Source of the DNA: Hygrocybe punicea | Lineage: Eukaryota; Basidiomycota; Agaricomycetes; Agaricales; Hygrophoraceae | DNA length: 64,000 nt | Direction of reading: 5' to 3' | Assembly: GCA_963556145.1 (NCBI GenBank) | Contig: OY744466.1 | Location: 6,247,820-6,311,819, forward strand | Shown here: positions 1 to 10,868 of the stretch, piece after piece | Layout of the letters: each line of letters opens with the position of its first letter | Position numbering within the stretch: the stretch's first letter is position 1 | Translations under genes and position numbers: made by a program | The notes under the pieces: generated by a model | The model's database searches: none | What the model saw: the letters and a program-made list of their open reading frames with translations, nothing else | Told to the model about the DNA's origin: nothing

Positions 1-1716
1 GCTGTCTTGTTGATGCAAAAAACTCTTCTCGTCGACCTCACTGAGCAAACACATTTCGCCATCCCAGGAAGCAATTGCTGACAAGAATTCTTGTCCCTTC
101 TCCTTCCAGCTGTGAGGATAACATTAGCGTAAAGTTCCCGTGGAGCTCCTTTCACGCAGTCTCGGAAGTGTTTAATGAGTGAGTGGGCTGTTGTACTGCG
201 AAACCGGCTGAAAAGTATGTAAGAAAAGGCACTCGGATGCCGTTGGAAGATGCCTCACTATATGAGGTTACCAGCAAATACCACGGGTACCGGATATGCT
301 CGTGCTTTGTAGCGAGTCGCGACACCGAAAGCTGGCCCAGCGCCACGAATAGCCCACCACAAGTCTATTTGAATAAATAATACAGTCCAAAGATAGAGAT
401 GGACCTGAGTGACTCTCGCTGTTTACAATGACAATCCTGCCGTCAGTTAAAACCACCTCCACCTCGACGAGATTATCGATACTGAGACCGTAAAGACGAC
501 TCAAGAAGCCGAATCCGCCAAGAAGCATTACTGAAGAACCGACGGGATGCGCTGAGCTGGAGCATGTCAGTGGTGACCGGATATTAATTGAATGATTATT
601 ATAAGCTCACAAAGGAACGTGATATGGAATATGGCAGGTCTCCGAAGAAGATCTGGTTTCCAGAGGGTTCCTTGAAGTATACGTGTCGACGTCCTTCTGC
701 ATCATGCCCCATTGGAATGAAGCGGTTCCAACCCCGTCAAAGGGGTAGTTTCAGGTGAATCTATGAACGAGGTGCTTAGACAGAAACCGGAAGCATGTTA
801 ACCAAATCCGGATTGAGTAGATGGAACGGGTAGGGGCCGGGAACCTGAGAAACCTGGTTTGTTGTTCAAGTATCCGAAGGGATCGGCACGCATGGATCCA
901 TATTGTGTTATGGTATCGTTTCGGGGAGGGGATGGGGATGTGGCAACTGTTGAATGCGGCGACGATCCAAGCCAGGTCAGATCTTCTGCACTTTCCGAAC
1001 AAGAGTTTTTACTCGAATCTGACTCGAGAGACATTTCTCTTGGAAGACTTGTAAAATCGTCAGCACCTAGACGACGCCGAATGTTAGGGGGTGGGTTATC
1101 GGTGAAGATCGGAAGAGGGGGACCGCGAAGAAATTCCCCAACACTCCGTGAAGCCGAATCGTACATTCTGAAACCTTCGTCCTCCACTCGTCGTCGCTTT
1201 CTAGTGATATTGCTAGAAGCATCCACGATCGGAGCGTCACGCCGAAAAAAGGCATATCTCGCAAGCTCGTGTAAGAACCTTCTGCCTGAGGTGACTCGAT
1301 GTGGACACTTCCCAAAAGGTTTAGGTCGACGATAATGTCCCCTCCGATTGCCCAACCAGCTGTTCCGTAACCGCCGCCTTTAATCGAGGGCGAAAGTGAA
1401 TATTTCTTGCAGAAGATTAATATCCTAATAAATATTGAATTCGATCCATTACCCAGTGAATAAGCTCACTTGCTGATATCTTCAGCGTCCGTAGGACAGA
1501 CGACCGCCTGTGCAGACGTTTTAACATTGCCATTGAAAGCGGTAGCGTAATTGGCAAAACTATAAATGTTCAGCGATAAAAACGATGAAAAAGTACCTAC
1601 TTGGGATCGTCAGGTATATTTTGCCTTTGATGTCTTCTCCCAATTCAGAAGCCCATAATTTTAGTAAAGGTTCTCCAGAATGCCTGGTCAGATGAATGTT
1701 GATGAACCATTGTGTC
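1..1716 (-). CDS. FAD-linked oxidase (BBE-like), multi-exon, cut by the left edge
   Basis: A flavoprotein oxidoreductase of the FAD_binding_4 / berberine-bridge-like class. Seen on the minus strand in order: an N-terminal exon ending in AFNGNVKTSAQAVVCPT (about 1545-1480), an exon around 1430-1240 with the FAD-binding signature GGGYGTAGWAIGGDIIVDL, a Ser/Pro-rich low-complexity stretch (about 1215-800), then LGGFGFLSRLYGLSIDN (about 525-470) and DLWWAIRGAGPAFGV (about 365-320), and finally ASWDGEMCLLSEVDEKSFL at the edge. The family normally has the FAD domain interrupted by such a disordered insert, so the order fits one gene. Oddities: the reading frame changes near 1215 and again near 110-130, where several residues expected in the family are missing; either introns I could not place or small indels. 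The first exon lies within 20 bp of a transposon inverted repeat, so the start codon is unresolved. Substrate cannot be told from sequence. Confidence 0.72.
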
Positions 1717-1733
1717 ACTTTGTGGGAGAGAGC

Positions 1734-2936
1734 TACAGCTGATTCGGAAATTCTTGTCCCACGGTTCAAAAAGCGCAAAAAAAATCAAAAAAATCAAAGA
1801 AAATCAAAAAATCATTTGCTCCCTCAATACCATTCATTCACCATGGGTTACTGCCATATCAGCTACGAAATGAAACAAGGAGTGTTGTGGCCACTGCTGG
1901 AAGGCTGGGATACAGACAACATTGTTGGGTCTGTTGGTGTCTCCACCAAGCACCTTGCCTAAGGCAGCCTAACCAAAATTCTTCTACGACGTCAATGGAG
2001 ATCAATTCGAGTGAGCGGTATCCTGAACATGACTTAGTTGAAGCAGGCACAACAGCAGTTACTATGGATAAGGCAAGGAAGTTGGTATACACAGAGTATA
2101 TGTTAAAACATCACTGGCACCAAACACAATAGTACTTCAATATTACTTTGGGGACTGCCCAAGGCTTGCCGAACAGACCCGTAGCTACTGAGTGACTACT
2201 GGAATATGACCTTGAATGCAAACTGACAGAGAGTACGCACCTAATACTCTTGCTGATTGCTGCTCTTTGGTGTCGTTGGCGATGCTGTTGCCACGAGCAT
2301 AACAGCTGTGTTCCACTCCTTTGATGCGAGAATTTGCTTGCCCATCATCTCGAACCCACTCGGAGTAGTAGGGAAGGCCAACAAACTCTTTGCATAACGT
2401 CTTCACTGTCCCTATCGGCCACTCAGCAACTGCTCATTGCAACATTTGAACCCGCTTGTTGAAAATGGCACGGGGCCTTTGCCTAGTTTTGGGAGGGCCT
2501 GGGAGGTGCGAATCGTCCCAATCGTCGATTCCGCTATTGCTAAACTGATTGAGAATGAGTGTGACGGAAGGCAAGTGGGAGACGACTGTACCTTGACATG
2601 TACAGACATCTGTCTTGACACCCTCAGCTTCTGAAACCTTGTCTACGCCAATGAAGGTGTCTCCATTTGGATTCCCAAACTCGTATTCCGATGTGGAGAA
2701 GCCAGCGAAGGCGGAATTGGTCTTCACAAACCATGTAAATCTTCGAGAGATTGACATCTGTTAATGCGCGAAGATCTTCATTAGGGTGTTCTCTGAGGGT
2801 TTATGGGTCTGACCATGTAAATGTAGGCGATTCTAGCTGGTATTGAGGGAGCAAATGATTTTTTGATTTTTTTTGATTTTTTTGATTTTTTTCGCGCTTT
2901 TTGAACCGTGGGACAAGAATTTCCGAATCAGCTGTA
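1734..2936. mobile_element. Tc1/mariner-like non-autonomous element with ~95-bp inverted repeats
   Basis: The sequence CAGCTGATTCGGAAATTC at 1736 returns as its reverse complement ending at 2934, and the match continues inward for about 95 bp through an A-rich block of AAAAAAATC units (1779-1812 and 2856-2892) to TTTGCTCCCTCAATACCA. Both termini are flanked by TA (1734-1735, 2935-2936), the target duplication typical of Tc1/mariner elements. The 1.0-kb interior has only short open frames with no DDE/DDD transposase motif, so it is probably a deletion derivative moved in trans. It sits immediately upstream of the FAD oxidase gene. Confidence 0.75.
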
Positions 2937-2981
2937 AGGTTTAGCCTCAGTCGGACCCTGGGGTCAATATTAATGCCGCGT

Positions 2982-3643
2982 AGGACCCCGGCTTATCCCT
3001 ATAAATGTTAGATCCAATTTCGGCCCAAATTCAAAAAATATGTCCGGGCGATTTTTTTGCCCAGAGGGCACTTCATGTCTGGATGAGGGATCTGGCCTAC
3101 TTAAATGCCGAAAATTTGTCTGGATGATGGATCTGACATGGCAAAAACTATAAAAAAGTCCTTAAGCTTAATGCCACGACAGGAGGGTATTTATAGAAAA
3201 TACTAATCCATTTTGTCATCCTCCTGCCTCCCACTACATTTCTGAGACTCCTTGAGCACTTTGGCCAACAGCATTTGATGCTTCTGCAATGCCTTGAAGA
3301 TGTCAGCATTTTTTTTGCCAAGTTTGACCCAGGCCTTTTATTGAGTTTGTGTTGGTTTGGTGAGACATATCTGGGACCGGATTTCTTCTAAGAGGTAGCA
3401 ATTTTTTCCGTTATATTGCAATCTATGCTAGTATATATATGGTCTGCCGACACTCGGCATGTTGACCATGTCCGGATATGGATCTGACATTTCTGAAATT
3501 TGGGAGCCATGTCTGGACAAAATGTCTGACCTTCACACGATTTTGCCTGCCCATGTCTGGATGAAAATCTGACATTTTGACCGAATACCAAATTTTTTGT
3601 CCGGATCCGGGATCTATCCTTAGTACAGATAAGCCGGGGTCCT
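2982..3643. mobile_element. hAT-like MITE with perfect 8-bp target duplication
   Basis: Terminal inverted repeats AGGACCCCGGCTTATC (2982-2997) and its reverse complement (3628-3643). They are flanked by the identical 8-mer TGCCGCGT at 2974-2981 and 3644-3651. An 8-bp duplication and short terminal repeats are the hallmark of hAT elements. The 662-bp interior contains repeated 'gtctggat..atctgacat' phrases near both ends (subterminal repeats) and no coding capacity. It lies 60 bp upstream of the mannosyltransferase gene. Confidence 0.82.
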
Positions 3644-3707
3644 TGCCGCGTCCATGAGGAACCCGTTTACATAGACGCCGGTCGTTCATCCGCTCGCACA
3701 TTGTCAT

Positions 3708-5281
3708 TTGCTGCATTCTATTCTTCACAGTCTCCGTCGCTGCTTATTCGTCTTATCTGCTGGGCTACTTCTCCACCCTTCTCCTGTACCTCCCCGTTAC
3801 CCCGTAGCTCTATTCTGCATCCCAGCACTAGCAGTTATCGATGCATTAGACTTGTCGAACCGCTCCCATTGGTCCCGTATTCGGAGTGTGCGATTCGGTA
3901 TCACTTGCTCCTGGTGCTTGTTTCTCGTTTTTTCGCCACGGTATCCTTCTTATGGACCGTCATCATATTTGCACTCACATACTCCACTTCCAAAGATCCC
4001 TCCAAACGAAACATATTACATCGCGGCTAACCTGTACAACTCGGCTTTTGTTCTTCCAATATGGACCCGCGAACTCAAGTCGCTCATTGACCACCTGGGA
4101 CCTCAGAATGTTTTCGTTTCGATATATGAGTCGAATTCCGTGGATCAAACGAAACCTATGCTTCGTGCGTTTCAACAAGAACTAGGAAATATTGGCGTAA
4201 GGAACAGCATTCAATTACAAGATGCAGATGGGAGAAACCCCCGTTGGTCTTCGAATGGTCATGCACGTATCCTTACTTGGCGCAAATTCGGAATAAAGCC
4301 CTGGAACCGTTGCAGAATGCGAACGTGTTGGAAGGCAAGGCGTTCAAGAGACTCATCTTTTTCAATGATGTGTTTTTTGATTGGCGTTCGTCTTTCCCCC
4401 CCCCTCTCAGGCTATACGCATATGGCTAACGTTTCGTTCAAGGCTCAATAATCCGCCTCCTAGCGACGCAGGGCGGGGAATATGATCTCGCCTGTGCTTT
4501 CGACTTTGGTCTATATGATATGTGCGTCCGCTGTTCCCTTTCCATAATCCTATTCATTGTGGTGGGATTTCTTGGCTCATGAATTTTGGAAATCATTGGT
4601 CGTGGCTTGTTGACGATCGTATGTCACAGATGGGTGACTCGCGACTCGTGCGGTCAGTCAACCAAAACGATCTGGCCTTACTTCTCATCAGATGCCATCG
4701 CCATCACCAACCTTCGAAAAGACAGTCCTATCGAGGTTGCAACCTGCTGGAATGGTATCGCAGCGTTTGATGCACAATGGTTTCTCGCTGAAACCAACAA
4801 TTCAGGTCCGCAGCAAAGATGTGGCAAATATCGTCAATTTTTGCTTAAAAAATATATAATCAGAGCAAAATCGTTCTGCGTCGAGTCCGTCCCAGACTCC
4901 GGGTCTATACACCCCGGCCCTCCCGCTGGTGTTCAGAGATAACCCTGCATGTGTGGCGTCAGAATGCTTCCTCCTTTCATACGACATGCATTTGTTAAGT
5001 GCAAAAAATAGACCACGGATATACATGAATCCAAGTCAATGTTGGTAGGTCCTTTCCCCCTTTCGCGCCGGCCAGTCTTGTTGATATCCCTGCAAGCATA
5101 CACGGCTCTAAACTACCGGTTTCATAACCTTTTCCCTATCGTTTACACCCTCGTTTACCATGCCTGGTTTCTATATTTTGGCCAGTGGGTATTCGCGATT
5201 GGTTGGCCTCCTTTGCGAACAAGTTTTGTTTTATTCATCGCCACGGTTCCGCTCTGGGGAGTAGGGATGTTGGTCCTATAG
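3708..5281 (+). pseudogene. CAP59/CMT1-type alpha-1,3-mannosyltransferase, frameshifted
   Basis: Resembles the CAP59_mtransfer family: Golgi type II membrane glycosyltransferases that add alpha-1,3-mannose (CMT1 and capsule-associated CAP59 in Cryptococcus). Visible in order: hydrophobic N-terminus (two possible membrane segments, residues about 10-25 and 65-80), NETYYIAANLYNSAFVLP, NVFVSIYESNS, then LAQIRNKALEPL, LIFFNDVFFDW, RLLATQGGEYDLACAFDFG, IEVATCWNGIAAFDAQWF and ACVASECFLLSYDMHLL, the conserved blocks of the family. Predicted introns lie near 4394-4441, 4522-4630 and 4806-4925. Between 'GHARI' and 'YLAQIRN' (about 4265-4272) the frame shifts as if one base were missing, with no plausible splice sites, so this copy looks inactivated unless the base is a sequencing error. 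The C-terminus after about 5040 is unclear. An hAT-like MITE sits just upstream. Confidence 0.78.
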
Positions 5282-5341
5282 AATGCTTTGACCGAAGGAG
5301 ATAACCTTCTCGTATCTCAACAAAAAACATCTGGGTGGACA

Positions 5342-5732
5342 GTGCCGCGCGAGTGGCACGGCACTAGGTCAAAACGAAGGTGACGGTGGCGAAACGGCGG
5401 TGGTTGGCAGTTTAAGTAGATAGGACGACGGCAGGGCCCTATTGCCCTGCCGTCTAGTGTGCCAGCCTCGCTTATATTAAAAATGGTGGGTCAAAACGCT
5501 GGAAATGGCGGCGGAAAGGATGGCGGTAGAAGTACATGTACACGAGACGACGGCAAAGCACCCTTACCTTGCCGTCTCGAGTCCCACCCCGCTCGTACGT
5601 CGTGCTAAGGCCAGCCAATCGAAAATACCTGCACGGCGCTAGCTCAAAGGAAGGCAGTTGTGAGGTCGGAGACGCTAGGCGACGCTGAGTGACGGTGATG
5701 TGGTGACGGCAGGGTTCTCGTGCCCTACCGTC
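5342..5732. repeat. Cluster of related hairpins in degenerate GC-rich tandem repeats
   Basis: Three stem-loops built on the same arm GACGGCA..TGCCGTC: 5427-5454 (perfect 11-bp stem GACGGCAGGGC, 6-nt loop), 5549-5576 (8-bp stem GACGGCAA), 5705-5732 (10-bp stem, one mismatch). A fourth small one with GTGCCG/CGGCAC arms lies at about 5346-5368. The spacers share phrases such as 'ggtcaaaacg' and 'gtgacggtg', so the block looks like a decayed tandem repeat of about 120-150 bp, each unit with a hairpin. No coding frame is convincing here. Confidence 0.6.
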
Positions 5733-7054
5733 TTGTCTCCTATTCCCCTCTACTAAGTTGTTAATAAGCATAAAAATGTTCTGCGATATGCGGTGCGAAT
5801 TCAAGTCGACCGTATGGCGTAGAAAGCGACGGTGTTGGGTTTACATGATGACCACAGGGCTGTCTTTCCTGGCCATCTCATGCCCCACTCCTCCAGTGTG
5901 TGTGAATATGGGATCTGAGACCCTCCGTTGCACGGTAAGGCGCTCGGTCACACATGGTGCTGCAAAGGTAGAAGGTGATGGTTGGAGGTGATGGTTGTTG
6001 GGGAGGCGGTGTGCGAGAGTGGGGCTCTACAACCGCAAACCTCGTTCTCTACCCTCAAAATCGCGTTGTCCATCAGGCCGTGTTTGAATCTGGAGTTTTG
6101 CTTCGTCGAGAGGTTACGGTTGGCGAAATGTGGTAAGTGGAGTTGAAGGTAGACCTCCTAGCTGCATTCCATCAGCAAAGAACTCCTTCCAACGTCATCA
6201 GACGACATTGCGCCGTGCTTGATTGCGCGGCGTTGCGACGGTTGGCGGTGTGTGGTAGGTGGTGATGATAGACCGACTGCATTGGATAAAGTTCCCCTCG
6301 ATCGTCGTTTAACACCGTGCGGTGCACGATTTCACGGCGATGCTTCAGCGCGAGGCGATGGTTGGCGTCAACTGACGAAATCTGGTTGATGGAATTGTAG
6401 TTGTCGAGATTGGGGGTCCACAGAGTCGATCTCGTGGTAGAAAAAGCCCTGATGCAATAATTAGTTGAATTACTTGCAATATAGGCAAGTTTACTAACCG
6501 ATTTCCGCGGTTGACGTTGCATAGGACGTGGTTGAGGACCTGCTCGGCAACAGGCGCACCACCGTCCCGGCCACAATTTCGTCGACGTCGTTGTGAAGCG
6601 CTGAAACACCGTGTACAAGTAGTATTGATATAATTTGATAAGAGTAAGAAGAAGCAGCGAGGTAGATGCACCACGCTATGCTGCGCATTTTAGCCCCTCA
6701 TTGTGGGAACTCTTGAAGCTGCAGGTGGGATACTGCGCCGGTCGTGGCTTGCGATCGCGGCCGTTCATGTCGTCGTTGTGCCGGGTTAGTGTACCCCATT
6801 TCCGTTTCGTTTGCAACCTCAAGGGCGATCTGGGTAGGTCATAAAGGAGGCGGGAGCCGTGGAGGTGAATGATTAGGACCGTTAGGTCTAGTACGACGAT
6901 GTTTAGTTAGACAACTTGAAGAAGTAAATGGACTCCGAGTCACGGTGACCCACGTTGCAAAGTTCTTCCATCAACAAACTTTGACACTTTTCGGAACCTT
7001 GTACTTCACACCTTCTAGTTGGAAAGCTATGTAATCAGAATACAAAATGGATCG
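5733..7054. other. Intergenic region without a recognisable gene
   Basis: Short open frames on both strands (for example 6172-6618 minus) do not resemble any protein family and show no splice logic. The phrase 'ggttggcg(a/g)' with surrounding GTGGT recurs at about 6118, 6240 and 6362, suggesting further degenerate repeats. The last bases before the KDZ insertion (7055-7060, ACCTGA) are the left target duplication. Confidence 0.5.
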
Positions 7055-7060
7055 ACCTGA

Positions 7061-7289
7061 CCACCTGTGAAGCCCAACTAACGCCTCCTATTAGAGGTGG
7101 ACAAGGGTCTGTGTCCCTCTCTAAGTCGAGGGGTTTAGGGTGCGGTAGGGCCTCCTCCTATATTTCTCAGGTAGAGTGGGGGTAATATAGAGCGTAGTTT
7201 TGGTCTCTGTTTGTAGTCGTTGTGGTTGCCATCAGCAACCATACCTGAGCTCATCGTGTCAGGCGATGAGCTCGACTTTTTCACTAAAT
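7061..7289 (+). repeat. Left terminal inverted repeat of the KDZ element
   Basis: Reverse complement of 14268-14496 with few mismatches. Includes the palindrome GAGCTCATCG-tgtcagg-CGATGAGCTC at 7247-7273. Confidence 0.92.
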
Positions 7290-7393
7290 CTTGAGATATA
7301 CCGGGCAGCAAATTTAAAGAATGAAATTAATCAAACATAGTAGCACATATATATATATATGAATTCAAATTGCTTTGTGCTACGTATAACCCA

Positions 7394-9393
7394 CTAGTCA
7401 CTGTCATCAGTGGAGTCATTGTCGGATGACTCGACAATCTTCCTCTTCTTCCTGGCCACCATGCTTGACTTGGAGGGCCCGGCCTTCTGCTTCCCAGTGC
7501 GACGAGGCGGTATATTTTCATCATCTTCATCGTCAGACAAATTCTTTCGTTTACGAGACTTTCCCTTGTCTGATCGTTCACGGCGCGGCTTTCCGATGAC
7601 CTCTCCGTTCCCTTGACGGTTTTTGATATCGTTCAGGTGCGCTTGAAGTTGATGCTTGTCTAGTTTGGTCCATTTGCACTCCCCACATTTCAAGGCATCA
7701 CGGAGCCTGCAAATGTCAGTCATTGTGCCAATATGTGACGGATTGACAAATTTCTCATATGTCCACCCCACCAGTTTGACCTTGTAGCGCTCAACAATGG
7801 CCGTGTCGTAGTTAGCATAGTTCATGTCAACTTTTTTCGAACCTGTTGCCATACCTGTGTGATGTGGAAGTCAGAGCTCTACAATACAAGTGTTGGAATA
7901 CTTACGAAGGCCAGTGAGTATCATCTTGGTGCATTCCTTCCGAACGGATGCCAGAGTATCGTGGTCAACAGTATCTGTCACGTACGTCGGCCGACAACGA
8001 CATTATATGACTCGGAGCAACACTTACTTTTTTCCCTTGCACAAGCCCACTGTTCGAACATTCGCGTAATGTCCAATGGATCCAAGTTCAATGTTTCCCG
8101 CATGAAAATGTCGCACTCGGCAGTCCCAAACCAAGCCGGTTTCGCCGCATCATCAACATGGCCACGGCTCAGGAAGAAAAAGGCATATATTCCCGTGCGC
8201 TCTGACAGACTATCAAGCTAATGATTCGGATTTATCAGCTGAGTAATACAAGATGAAATACTAATGTCGCCCTAACCTCAGAAGTAATGTTTTCAACTGT
8301 GAATCGGATATCCTGTGCGGCGGCACGATTCGAGGGTCGGGCACCACTTCTTTTCAGGTCGCGATACTTCAAAACTTCATCTTTCAGGCGTTTCTGTTCT
8401 TCGGGGGAGAGATTTTTGTAGGCGTCATCTTCATTGGCCATCCTCTTGAGCTCTGCTAACTTCAGTTTTTCACCCGTTGGTAAACCTGGTATTAGTGATT
8501 AGCAAGTAAGTACTATGCTTTAGCGTCAAGAACTCACTCTCGTTCACTTCCATAGCTTTGAAGTGTGCAATCGCATTGGGCAGGGTAGGTGCGCGGGTTT
8601 TTTTGTATGTTGTAACAGGATTGATAAGCTTCTTCACGAATTCTGGTTTGACGTTGTGCTCATCAGCAATCTCCTTCACCTTGACATCCAGCGCTTCAAG
8701 GTATTTGTCTACATCCTGCATGAGAAGAGCCCGGCTGGCGCTCTTGCTCTCAGCTGCCAGTTTGCGCGATGCCAACTGTGCCTTGGTGAGTTTTCGTTTC
8801 GGCCTGGATCGGGCAGGTATGACATCCCACGTTGGGTTCCTCGTAGCCCAATTGTTGTCCCTTGGTGCGTCCTCATGACTTTGATTTTCTTGTGTCTCGC
8901 TGGTTCCTCCTGGTGCAGTTGCTGGAGTGGGGTCTCCGCTGCTCTCTGCCAGAGCTGGGTCTCCACCATTTGTGGTGCTGACAGCTGGAGCCAGGTCCAC
9001 GCTATTCGTCGTGCTTGCTTGCGTCGTGCTTGCCACTGGAGCTGGATCTCCACTATTCGTTGGGCTCACCACTAGAGTCAGGTCCCCACCAGCCAGGTCT
9101 CCACCATTTGGCGCTTGACCATTCATCATGCCGCCATCTCTGGCGCTCACAGGGCCTGGGTCCACACTATTTGCCGTGCTTGCCGCTGAAGCCAGGCCCC
9201 CACCATTTGCCATGCCCCCTGCTGGATTCAGGTCTCCACCATTCGTCGCTGGGTCTCCGCTGTTTGTTGTGGGTTGGTCTCCGCCGTTTGTTGTGGGTTT
9301 GTCTCCGCCATTCGTCGCTGGAAGGTCTCCACTGCTTGTCACTGGAGCTGGGTCTGTGGTATTAATTGCTGGAGTAGGGTTGCCGCTGTTCAT
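7394..9393 (-). CDS. KDZ-element accessory protein (594 aa, five exons)
   Basis: Predicted exons on the minus strand: 9393-8538, 8485-8277, 8217-8028, 7974-7906, 7854-7394; all introns are GT..AG, 50-59 bp, and the joined length (1785 nt) is divisible by three. The first ~170 residues are low-complexity (repeats around TNGGDPA and TTNSG). The conserved part follows: a basic KRKLTKAQLASRKLAAESK, then YKKTRAPTLPNAIAHFKA, LSPEEQKRLKDEVLKYRDLK, GIYAFFFLSRGHVDDAAKP and KVDMNYANYDTAIVERYKVK...LRDALKCGECKW, ending in a basic/acidic tail. I recognise this block order as the companion gene often found next to KDZ transposases in basidiomycetes; its molecular function is unknown, DNA or chromatin binding is only a guess from the charge pattern. 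It is transcribed away from the other two genes of the element. Confidence 0.85.
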
Positions 9394-9775
9394 CACAGAT
9401 TTATGGTCTCTGACTGGGTTGTGGTTCGTTGATTTGGGGGGATTACTTAGGCTAGTGAGTATTTATTTATTTTTAGAACACAGCGTCCCTAATTTACACT
9501 GACAAGCGAGACGAACATGTCCATACCATACTTGGCCAAATTTGCCGATTTTCTTTTGGGGTAGGTCTCCGATGCCGTTTGATGTTCACTCAGCAACAAC
9601 CGACGGGAATTTCCAGCATACTTTTCCTTTTTCAAATAACCTTACCAACCGCTACTTCTCTCTCTCCCCACGACAATCGGTTCTGTCCTGCTATGAAAAA
9701 AACAGGTATTTCTACTTCTTTTAATGCCCCTTCTCTTACAATTATGTGCTTACTTACTTAGATATTGCCTTGCAA

Positions 9776-10509
9776 ATGGCATCGGTAACTTTGATGGAAA
9801 ACAACGGCTCTCCTGACTCCCATGAGGCCGTTGGATCGCATGATGACCCCAGCCCACCGCTATACAGCCAACAAGTCCAAGTGAGGTCTTCGGGTCCCCT
9901 TCCTGCTCAGTCCCACACCAGATCCGGAGGACGCCGTGTTGCTTACGTTGTCACCAACGGGCGGCATCTTGGGGTCTTCTCGACCTGGTAAGTTGCATTC
10001 CTTCAAGTTCGTCTGCTACTGTTCCTGACATTCCAACTTTCAGGGATGAGACGAACGCTGCAACATCAGGCTTTCCGCACAGCCGATACACCGGGTACAA
10101 TTCTCTGCAAGAAGCCAATGCTGCTTGGGAGCGAGCTAAGCAGGCAGGCAGAGTTGGCCCACCTGGGAATGGAAACACAATGACTACCACTGCTCAGCCC
10201 TCCATGCCAGGAACGCCCTCCACGCTGGGAACGCCCTTGAACCCCAGACCAAATGCAAGGCACACCTATTGGGTCGTCGTCCGGGGCAGACATCCAGGTG
10301 TTTATATTGGAGAGTACGTTCTTGTTGATTGATCTGAGGGTTACTGGTTTCTGACTCATTTGGCTAGGACTGAAGCTCTCAAAGGAATCGGTGATGCGGC
10401 AGGAGGAGTCATGGAACAGGCAGACTCCCTTAGCATGGCGAATCATTCATTTGTTCGATATTATATGGCCTCGGAAATCTTTGTTCTACCCCCTCCTATC
10501 TCAACTTGA
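9776..10509 (+). CDS. Small protein with two viroplasmin/RNase H1 N-terminal-like domains
   Basis: Predicted exons 9776-9987, 10044-10313, 10368-10509 (624 nt, 207 aa, in frame). Two tandem domains of the type known from the N-terminus of eukaryotic RNase H1 and caulimovirus viroplasmin (Cauli_VI fold, binds RNA/DNA hybrids or dsRNA in RNase H1): AYVVTNGRHLGVFSTW...GFPHSRYTGYNSLQEANAAW and, after a Pro/Thr-rich linker, YWVVVRGRHPGVYIGE. The pattern Y-x-V-x-x-G-x-x-x-G-V-(F/Y)-x-x-W/E is clear in both. No catalytic RNase H domain follows; the stop comes soon after the second copy. It lies inside the KDZ element between accessory gene and transposase, so it is cargo or an extra transposition factor. 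Binding of hybrids is inference from the fold. Confidence 0.68.
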
Positions 10510-10868
10510 TTTTGGTGTCCCTTTTTCTTGCATTCCCATATTGCAACCCATTTGTTTTTGTATGCAATATGTTGCTCAATTAAATGGAACAGAAGCGTTT
10601 GCACAATAAGAGACCACAATATAAATAATGTCGGGAGTTGTTCATTTGTGTGTACAGATATAAAGACACGGGTTAGTAAAGACCTGAAGGAAAGAAGGTG
10701 AACATGCTATGGAGTAGTCTGTTCATGCATAAAGACGAGGATTGAAGGTGAACATGTAGGGAGTTTCTGTTTGTGCGGGAAAAGACTTTCGAGTCCAGCT
10801 GGCACATGTGACAGACTCAGACCACATCCGCCTCATGCCTTGTCAACGGGCTTCCACATCGTCCAAGT

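Noticed and set aside
1859..2757. Possible transposase frames in the TA-flanked element
   Set aside because: All are under 110 codons and lack DDE/DDD or helix-turn-helix motifs.
6172..6618. 148-codon minus-strand frame as a gene
   Set aside because: No family resemblance, no continuing exons, overlaps degenerate repeats.
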